Shown here: positions 10,346 to 15,074 of the stretch, one piece after another
Position numbering within the stretch: position 1 is the first letter of the stretch
How the letters are laid out: each line of letters starts with the position of its first letter
Source of the DNA: Ophiosphaerella korrae
Lineage: Eukaryota; Ascomycota; Dothideomycetes; Pleosporales; Phaeosphaeriaceae
Length of the DNA: 15,074 nt
Direction of reading: 5' to 3'
NCBI GenBank assembly: GCA_028456385.1
Contig: JALNQF010000748.1
Coordinates: 1-15,074, forward strand
Notes under the pieces: model-generated
What the model was told of the DNA's origin: nothing
The model's input: the letters and a program-made list of their open reading frames with translations, nothing else
The model's database searches: none
Program-made: the position numbers and the translations under genes

Positions 10346-10579
10346 ATAAAGATACGTTAAAAGCTAATATAAGTACCTACAAAGGAAAATTCCCTAAAGA
10401 ATACAAGAAATAAGAAAAATAGCTTATAGAGCTAGAAGATTACCTCCTAGAATATTAGCTATAAGACTTAGCAATAGACCTAAAAGAAAGGAAGAATATA
10501 AGATAGAGCCTAGTATACTAAAAAATAGAAGAAGAATCTAAAATTAAATAAATATTTATTATAAACGCGATAAATAAAG

Positions 10580-11160
10580 AATAGATACAAGAATCTAAAT
10601 CCTTAGTAGCTTATAGACTTATTTTTATAGATAAAAAAGGAATAAGTAAGAAAAGGCCCTACGTAGACTTTAGAAAAACTAACGCAGTTACTAATAAGAA
10701 CTAATACCCTTTACTACAAATAGATATAATACAAGATAAGCTACAAAAGGTAGAGATCTTTATAAAACTAGATATCTAGAACGTATACTACTAGATTAGA
10801 ATTAAGAAAGGCGATAAATAGAAAATAGCGTTTAGAACATAATATAGACTATATAAATATATAGTTATACCTTTTAGTCTAACAAATACACTAGTAGTAT
10901 TTTAGGAAAGAATTAATACAGTACTAAGAGAGTACTTAGATATATTTATATTCGTATACTTAGACAATATCCTTATATTCTTAGAAATAGAGAAAGAATA
11001 CGTACAATATATACACAAAGTACTAAAAAAGCTAGTAGAAGCTAAAATATTTCTTAAGATAAAAAAATACAAATTCTATATAAAAGAAATAGATTTCCTT
11101 AGATTTATTATAGAACTAGGAAAAATTAAAATTAACCTAAAAAAGATTAAGTTAATTAAT
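10580..11160 (+). other. Reverse transcriptase domain relic (inner Pol)
   Basis: Landmarks in order: I-Q-E-S-K-S near 10588, K-R-P-Y-V-D-F-R-K-T-N near 10651, Y-P-L-L-Q-I-D near 10705, I-F-I-K-L-D-I near 10759, V-I-P-F-S-L-T-N near 10864 and Y-L-D-N-I-L-I-F at 10957-10980. The second Asp of the YxDD box (10966-10968) is AAT, so the polymerase would be dead even without the stops. Confidence 0.93.
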
Positions 11161-11329
11161 AAATAGCTAAAACTAAAAAACCTAAAAGAGGTATAATAAT
11201 TTTATAGGCTAGCTAACTTCTATAAAAAGTTAATAGTAGAATATTTTAAAGATATAGAACTAATTACAAAACTTATAAAAAAAGATACACTATTTAAATA
11301 GACTAAGGAATACAACGAAGTATTTAATA

Positions 11330-11750
11330 AGATTAAAAAGAAGTTTATAGAAAACCTAGTTATTAGAATATATAACCTAGACCTACTAGTAATAGTAAAA
11401 ATAGACGCATCTAACTTAGTCTATAGAATAGTACTAATACAAGAAGACCTAGAGACTAAAAAAAAACACTTAGTTAAATACTTCTCTAAGAAAATAAAGC
11501 TAGTAGAGCTTAACTACCTAATCTATAACAAAGAGATACTAGTAATCTATAAAGTATTTAAGTAATAGAGAGTATACTTACAAAGAGTAAAATATATAAC
11601 AAAAGTCTATATAGACTATAAGAATCTTATAAGATTTATACTAAATAAAGAACTATTATAATACTATATAAGATAGTAGGAATTCCTATTAATATTTAAT
11701 ATAGAAATTATATATATAAAAGAGAAAGATAACTAATTTATAGACGCCCT
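11330..11750 (+). other. RNase H domain relic (inner Pol)
   Basis: V-K-I-D-A-S-N-L at about 11395-11418 keeps the first catalytic Asp (GAC, 11404). Y-F-S-K-K-I-K follows near 11479, then E-L-N-Y and Y-N-K-E-I-L-V-I-Y-K near 11510-11554, and the domain closes with F-I-D-A-L-S-R-R near 11737. These are standard Gypsy RNase H and connection features. Confidence 0.88.
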
Positions 11751-11999
11751 TAGTAGAAGACTAGATCTACAAGAAGAAGTAAATACAACTAGTATAGTTC
11801 TAGTTAAGAACAAAGAAGGATATCTAATCCTAAATATACTAAAAATAGCCGTAATACTTAAAAGAACAAGTAGCAAGCTAGACAAATAGATTTAGAAAAC
11901 AACGCAAGAAGTACCTAAAGAAATAGAGAAACTTAAAATCTAAAAAAGAATTGTATAAGCCTATAAAAGAATATATATTCTAAGAAAGATCTAAAGAGA

Positions 12000-12720
12000 A
12001 TTTATACGATAATTCTATAAATTACTAGTATATAGTTATTAAGGAATTAATAAAACTCTTAATAGGTTACTACAAGACTACTATATCCTAAAAGCAAGAT
12101 AACTAGTAATAGAAGTACTACAAGACTATATAGAATGCTAGAGAAATAAGTATAGTAGATATATACTATATAAGATATTACAACTAGTAGAAGTACTAGA
12201 ATAACTATAGAGAGTTATTACAATAGACTTTATTATAAAATTACCTAAGTTAAAAGACTTAATATTAGGAGTTAAATATAATAGAATCCTAATAATAGTA
12301 GATAAACTTACAAAATATTTATATTTTAGACTATATAAAGAGAAAAGCAAGATAGAAGTTACTATACACTAGGTCCTAGGAACTATAATTAGTTAATATA
12401 GACTACTAGATAAAATTATTATAGATAGAGATATAAGATTTATATTAAAATTATAGGGAACAATAATAGCGTAATTAGGAATTAGATATACAATGTCTAC
12501 AGCATACTATCTATAGATAGATAGACAATTAGAATAAATAAACTAAATAGTAAAATAGTACTTAAGATACTACTTTAACTATAACTAGAACAACTAGGTA
12601 TAGTTACTACCTATAGTATAGTTAGTATACAACAGCGTAAAGAATATAGTAATAGGAGTATTACTTTTCTTTGTAAACTATAGATTTAAACCTAATATAT
12701 ATTAGATACTAAGAAATTAG
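12000..12720 (+). other. Integrase domain relic (inner Pol), D,D35E residues kept
   Basis: The zinc region shows Y-S-Y near 12034 (His-x-His-like, now Tyr) and Y-I-E-C at 12127-12138, in which one Cys (TGC, 12136) survives and its partner is Tyr. In the core, Asp at 12226 (I-D-F), Asp at 12424 (I-D-R-D) and Glu at 12532 are all retained, with exactly 35 residues between the last two. Stops fall at several Gln/Trp positions. Integrase joined element DNA to the chromosome. Confidence 0.92.
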
Positions 12721-13107
12721 ATATCTTAGTCTCTAAGAGGAGAAAACTTTGCTAACAGACTTAAGGACATATATAATTAACTAAGATAGGATACAAAATT
12801 CCTATATAATTATATAGTAAAATACTATAATAAGAAGTATAAACAAGGACCTTAATATAGAGAAGGAGAAAAAGTATAGTTAGTATAAAGAAATATTAAA
12901 AGTAAACAACCTAGTTTAAAACTAGACTACGTTAAGATAAGACTATATAAAGTTAAGAAAAAAGTTATACTAGTTATATTTAAACTAAAATTACTAGATA
13001 AAATAAAGATACACCTAACTTTCTACGTAGCGCTACTTAAGATAGCACTATAAAATATAGAACTACTAGTATACAAAGTAGATATATATAGAGAATAAGA
13101 AGAATAG

Positions 13108-13260
13108 GAAGTTAAAGAAATCCTAGTATACTAGTTCTATAATAGTAGGAACTACTACCTAGTAAAATAGATAGGTATAGATAAGAAAGGACAACTATAG
13201 GAAAAAATATAGGAACTAGAAGATAACCTTAATTACTCTAAGAAACTAGAAGAGTTCTAA
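13108..13260 (+). other. Chromodomain relic (inner integrase C-terminus)
   Basis: E-V-K-E-I-L at the start, Y-Y-L-V-K-stop in the middle (Trp position) and I-stop-E-L-E-D-N-L followed by K-K-L-E-E-F at the end match the chromodomain pattern of E-V-E-x-I-L, Y-L-V-K-W, W-E-P-E-x-N-L and L-hydrophobic-E-F. Both expected Trp codons are TAG. The module likely targeted insertion to marked chromatin. Confidence 0.82.
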
Positions 13261-13579
13261 AATTAAAACCCTCTAGAACGCCTAGTAGTAAACTAAGAGA
13301 ACTAATATTACTAATAATAGATAAAGAGATAATAAGAACGTTTAATACATAATCTACTATAACAAACACCTTATCTAAGTCTAGCTTAGCTTCTAGAGCT
13401 ACTAACTATTTAGCTAATTTCTTATTATTTAAGGCCTTTATCTTACAAAGACAAGAGAGACAAGCTTAATTTTCTACTAGCTTACTCTATACAAGCTCCT
13501 AGATACGCTCGCGCTTAGCTTTAGCCTCTATAATTTAAGATAGTAATTTCTCTTAAGTCTAGTTAATAGCTTTCCCTAT
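13238..13579 (-). pseudogene. Possible antisense ORF relic, coiled-coil-like
   Basis: On the minus strand a 114-codon frame runs from an ATA (13579-13577, possibly a former ATG) to a TAG at 13240-13238. It has several TAA/TAG stops in its first half and none in the last 50-odd codons. The reading is rich in Lys, Glu, Arg, Ala and Leu, for example I-I-E-A-K-A-K-R-E-R and later L-V-A-L-E-A-K-L-D-L-D-K-V, as in a charged coiled coil. The C-L-S-C-L-C segment may be former Arg codons (CGT to TGT). It overlaps the end of the Gag-Pol frame by about 23 bp. Short antisense ORFs near the 3' end have been seen in some fungal retroelements; that comparison is from memory, and the function is unknown. Confidence 0.4.
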
Positions 13580-13920
13580 TATTATTAAGCCTAGATATAA
13601 GAATAAGTATAATAAACGTACACTTAAAAAGAGAAACACTAGATATATTATAAGAACTATACATATTTGTATAAATATACGCCTTATAAGCCCTACTATT
13701 ATTTATAGAAATAATATAAAGAAGAAACTTAGGGTTTAACTTAAGAGAAGCGTAACAAGAGTAAAGAAATATTTTAATACTATTGCGTAATACATAATTA
13801 GTAAGAAGATAGTAATAGCGTATAGATAAAACAAGTATAAGAGAAGATAAAGAACTCTATATTAATAAAGAAACTAGATTAATAACTCTAGCCCTAGGAT
13901 AGATAAACAAGGACCCGCCT
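13580..13920. other. 3' untranslated spacer of inner element
   Basis: No gene is supported. The stretch is A-rich on the + strand with scattered stops in all frames, and leads into the polypurine tract. It may contain the promoter of the antisense frame, but no motif is visible. Confidence 0.5.
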
Positions 13921-13934
13921 AGAGGAGGAGATAG
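13921..13934 (+). promoter_or_regulatory. Polypurine tract of inner element
   Basis: AGAGGAGGAGATAG lies directly before the 3' LTR. All but one base are purines. This is the place where plus-strand DNA synthesis is primed in LTR retrotransposons. Confidence 0.85.
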
Positions 13935-14360
13935 TATTATAGGTATAATAAAAGGAATCGAGATAGAACTAATTAATCCTAACTTAAGTGCTAACGAGGT
14001 ATAAGATAAGTAAGGTAACAACCTAGATTAGGAAACTATACATAACTAGGACACCTAAGGTAATCTATAATCTATTAACTCTTAGTACTAATAGATTATA
14101 GATTAGAGTAATCTACAATCTATTAGTCTTAGTAACTATAGATTATAGATTATATTAAGTATATAGATAGTAGAATACGCATTATTAAGATAATATTAGT
14201 AATTTAATCCTTAACTATAGAACGCTAATACAAAACAGTTACAAAATATCTTCTATTATTTATAGTTATTATAGATCCTAATACAAGCTCTTATTATTAC
14301 CTCGTAATCTACTAGCTCTATAGATAGGCACCTATAGTTAACAATAGGAGGCCTATTATA
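13935..14360 (+). repeat. 3' LTR of inner element
   Basis: It aligns to 7380-7805 end to end with no gap. About 32 differences were counted by hand, all C/T or G/A. Its ends have decayed from TG...CA to TA...TA (TATTAT at the start, ATTATA at the end), both explained by RIP. It keeps the doubled hairpin at 14061-14152. Confidence 0.95.
14061..14152 (+). repeat. Doubled hairpin in 3' LTR
   Basis: Arms 14061-14077 and 14089-14105 are perfect complements around an 11-base loop. The second hairpin follows at 14109-14125 and 14137-14152. The left arm of this second unit differs from the 5' LTR copy by one C/T. Confidence 0.85.
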
Positions 14361-14365
14361 ACTAG
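14361..14365 (+). repeat. Target-site duplication, right copy (ACTAG)
   Basis: Directly follows the 3' LTR and equals 7375-7379. Outer-element sequence resumes here. Confidence 0.92.
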
Positions 14366-14650
14366 TTACGTATAGGTCTAGTTTACTATTATAGAATTTA
14401 CGACTCGCTACTAAATTCCTAGCTAAGGCTACTCTACGCTACTTACCCTCTAATACTTATAAATATTAGGCTTACTAGGTCTCCTATATTAATAAACCTA
14501 CCTATTATAAGGCTTATATCTATAGTAAGTACTTATATAGAGATTTAGCACTATTAAGTTACTTAGTAGTATTAACTTTACCTTCCTTTATACTATATAC
14601 AAATACTTTTAGGTTTAATTTTATTAGCGTAGAGTAGAAGTAGTAAAAAA
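14366..14650 (+). other. Outer element tail, right of the insertion (Tyr-rich reading)
   Basis: In the frame that continues outer Pol across the insertion (codon starts at 1 mod 3 here), the reading has few stops up to about 14600. It includes Tyr clusters between about 14450 and 14540 that could be former Cys or His codons, as in a zinc-binding tail. No family is recognised. It may be the real C-terminus of Pol or just spacer. Confidence 0.35.
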
Positions 14651-14860
14651 AAGTTTGTAGTTAACACGTTTTATATATAGAAGTTGTATAGGTCTTAATT
14701 TTATACTAAAATTAGTAAAAACCTTAGCTCTATACTCTATAAATAACGATTTCGACTCTAAAAATAGTTAACCTCCTTAACTCTAGCTACTACTACTACT
14801 ACCTAATAGGTATTATTAGTTAATTAGAGCTCTTTTTAAGCTCTAGGAATTTGCTCTTTA
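14651..14860. other. 3' untranslated spacer of outer element
   Basis: No gene is supported. It contains a short CTA/ACT microsatellite near 14788-14803. A minus-strand frame of about 40 codons without stops (about 14650-14770) shows no motif. It leads into a polypurine tract. Confidence 0.45.
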
Positions 14861-14875
14861 AAAGGAGGGAGACGT
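14861..14875 (+). promoter_or_regulatory. Polypurine tract of outer element
   Basis: AAAAGGAGGGAGACG precedes TATAAGAG, which reads as a mutated TGTAAGAG LTR start. The position and composition fit the plus-strand primer site. Confidence 0.75.
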
Positions 14876-14913
14876 ATAAGAGAGTTATCCCTTATATCTC
14901 TTATTTTCGCACT

Positions 14914-14944
14914 AATATTAGTAAGTTTATAACTTACTAATATT
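14914..14944. repeat. Perfect 14-bp inverted repeat, 3-base loop
   Basis: AATATTAGTAAGTT at 14914-14927 and its exact complement at 14931-14944 are separated by TAT. The right arm is also the start of the tandem repeat. Confidence 0.9.
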
Positions 14945-15013
14945 GTAAACTTACTAATATTACAAACTTACTAACATCGCAAACTTACTAATATTACAAA
15001 CTTACTAATATTT
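14931..15013 (+). repeat. Five-copy 17-bp tandem repeat
   Basis: Units start at 14931, 14948, 14965, 14982 and 14999, each opening AACTTACTAA. Units 2 and 4 end TATTACA; unit 3 ends CATCGCA. The last unit is partial. Unit 3 differs from units 2 and 4 by three transitions. Confidence 0.92.
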
Positions 15014-15049
15014 AACTACTTTTCTACTTTTAGTTAGCGCTTAGTAAGC

Positions 15050-15071
15050 TACTAGGTATATATACCTAGTA
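15050..15071. repeat. Perfect 22-bp palindrome
   Basis: The inner 20 bases, ACTAGGTATATATACCTAGT, are their own reverse complement, and the flanking T and A extend it by one pair. It lies in the LTR part of the outer element. It could be a hairpin in RNA or a protein-binding site; no function is known. Confidence 0.9.
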
Positions 15072-15074
15072 CTT

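Larger units (their letters stand above)
7867..13260 (+). pseudogene. gag-pol: Single-frame Gag-Pol relic of inner element
   Basis: One frame (codon starts at 1 mod 3) carries every domain from Gag to chromodomain over about 1,800 codons without a shift. A likely start is the ATA at 7867, which would be an ATG one G-to-A change ago; it follows CTAACACG. Domains: Gag core about 8137-8600, zinc knuckles 8776-8886, a long linker 8887-10050, protease about 10050-10345, RT about 10580-11160, RNase H about 11330-11750, integrase about 12000-12720 and chromodomain 13108-13260. Many TAA/TAG codons interrupt it, mostly at positions where Gln or Trp are expected. The stop near 13258 may itself be a mutated Gln codon, so the exact end is unsure. 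A fused Gag-Pol without a frameshift is common in fungal Gypsy elements. Confidence 0.92.
7380..14360 (+). mobile_element. Inner full-length Ty3/Gypsy chromodomain retrotransposon relic
   Basis: This is a complete 6,981-bp element with two equal 426-bp LTRs, an internal region of 6,129 bp, a polypurine tract directly before the 3' LTR and a 5-bp target duplication. It encodes Gag with two zinc knuckles, protease, RT, RNase H, integrase and chromodomain in one continuous frame. It lies inside the tail of the outer element and is therefore younger. It is inactivated by transitions: dozens of TAA/TAG stops and altered protease, RT and zinc-knuckle residues, with no frameshift seen across the whole coding region. 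Confidence 0.95.
1..15074 (+). mobile_element. Outer Ty3/Gypsy chromodomain retrotransposon relic (interrupted)
   Basis: This is an old LTR retrotransposon whose parts are split by a second element at 7380-14360. In order it shows Gag with a zinc-knuckle relic, protease, RT, RNase H, integrase, chromodomain, then, after the insertion, a polypurine tract and the first 199 bp of a 3' LTR. The order RT-RNase H-integrase with a C-terminal chromodomain places it in the Ty3/Gypsy chromovirus group. Its left boundary and 5' LTR are not seen; the right LTR runs out of the window. Every coding domain is broken by TAA/TAG stops, and several active-site codons carry G-to-A changes. It cannot be autonomous as it stands. 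Confidence 0.88.
14876..15074 (+). repeat. Start of outer element 3' LTR (cut by window edge)
   Basis: Inferred from the polypurine tract and a start of TATAAGAG (former TG end). The visible 199 bp hold an inverted repeat, a 17-bp tandem repeat and a 22-bp palindrome. The LTR end and the matching 5' LTR are not in the window, so its length is unknown. Confidence 0.65.

Noticed and set aside
12138..12350. A minus-strand ORF of 70 codons starting with ATG
   Set aside because: It lies opposite the integrase core in the clear + strand frame, its product is Leu/Ile/Ser/Tyr-rich as expected from AT-rich antisense, and no motif is present. It is open by chance.
13495..13515. A GC-richer patch (GCTCGCGCTTAGC) as a promoter or RNA gene
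   Set aside because: It reads as part of the antisense coding-like frame and shows no tRNA or promoter structure.
7380..14360. Alternative genetic code, since TAA/TAG fall at Gln/Trp positions
   Set aside because: Stops also arise with many other G-to-A and C-to-T changes at catalytic residues, and no CCA, TCA, TGA or TGG remains; mutation explains all of this without recoding.
14788..14803. CTA microsatellite as a functional repeat
   Set aside because: CTA is the commonest trinucleotide of the window after RIP; five repeats are not notable here.
14931..15013. CRISPR-like array
   Set aside because: The 17-bp units are head to tail without spacers, in an LTR of a eukaryotic element.

Overview
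The window looks like a heavily mutated, AT-rich transposon-graveyard segment of a filamentous ascomycete (Pezizomycotina) genome. No intact protein-coding gene is visible. Two Ty3/Gypsy (Metaviridae-type) chromodomain LTR retrotransposons are recognisable, both on the + strand and both destroyed by C-to-T and G-to-A transitions. In a read by eye of the whole window I found no TCA, CCA, TGA or TGG trinucleotide, and CTA and TAG are greatly over-represented. This is the signature of repeat-induced point mutation (RIP), the premeiotic CpA-to-TpA process of ascomycetes, and it implies a fungal host. The exact species cannot be told.

Layout. 1-659: AT-rich sequence with no confident gene. 660-2870: Gag relic of an outer element (codon starts at positions divisible by 3). 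2882 to about 7250: its Pol relic (codon starts one base earlier in phase) with protease, reverse transcriptase, RNase H, integrase and chromodomain in Ty3/Gypsy order. 6882-7235: three imperfect repeats in the Pol tail. 7375-7379 and 14361-14365: the ACTAG target-site duplication. 7380-14360: a complete inner element inserted there, with 426-bp LTRs (7380-7805 and 13935-14360), a single-frame Gag-Pol relic (about 7867-13260), a possible antisense ORF relic (13238-13579) and a polypurine tract (13921-13934). 14366-14860: the displaced tail of the outer element. 14861-14875: its polypurine tract. 14876-15074: the start of its 3' LTR, cut by the window edge, with a 17-bp tandem repeat and a 22-bp palindrome.

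How the parts relate. Each element once encoded a particle protein (Gag), a protease, a reverse transcriptase/RNase H that copies RNA to DNA, and an integrase with a C-terminal chromodomain that probably steered insertion to certain chromatin. All coding frames now carry many TAA/TAG stops, and several catalytic residues are replaced in ways a G-to-A change explains. The inner element is younger (it lies inside the other) and visibly keeps more ACA trinucleotides than the outer one. Its two LTRs differ at about 32 sites, all transitions, with no length change. I find no evidence of a new functional system here. The informative content is the mutational record, the nesting and a few small unexplained structures.
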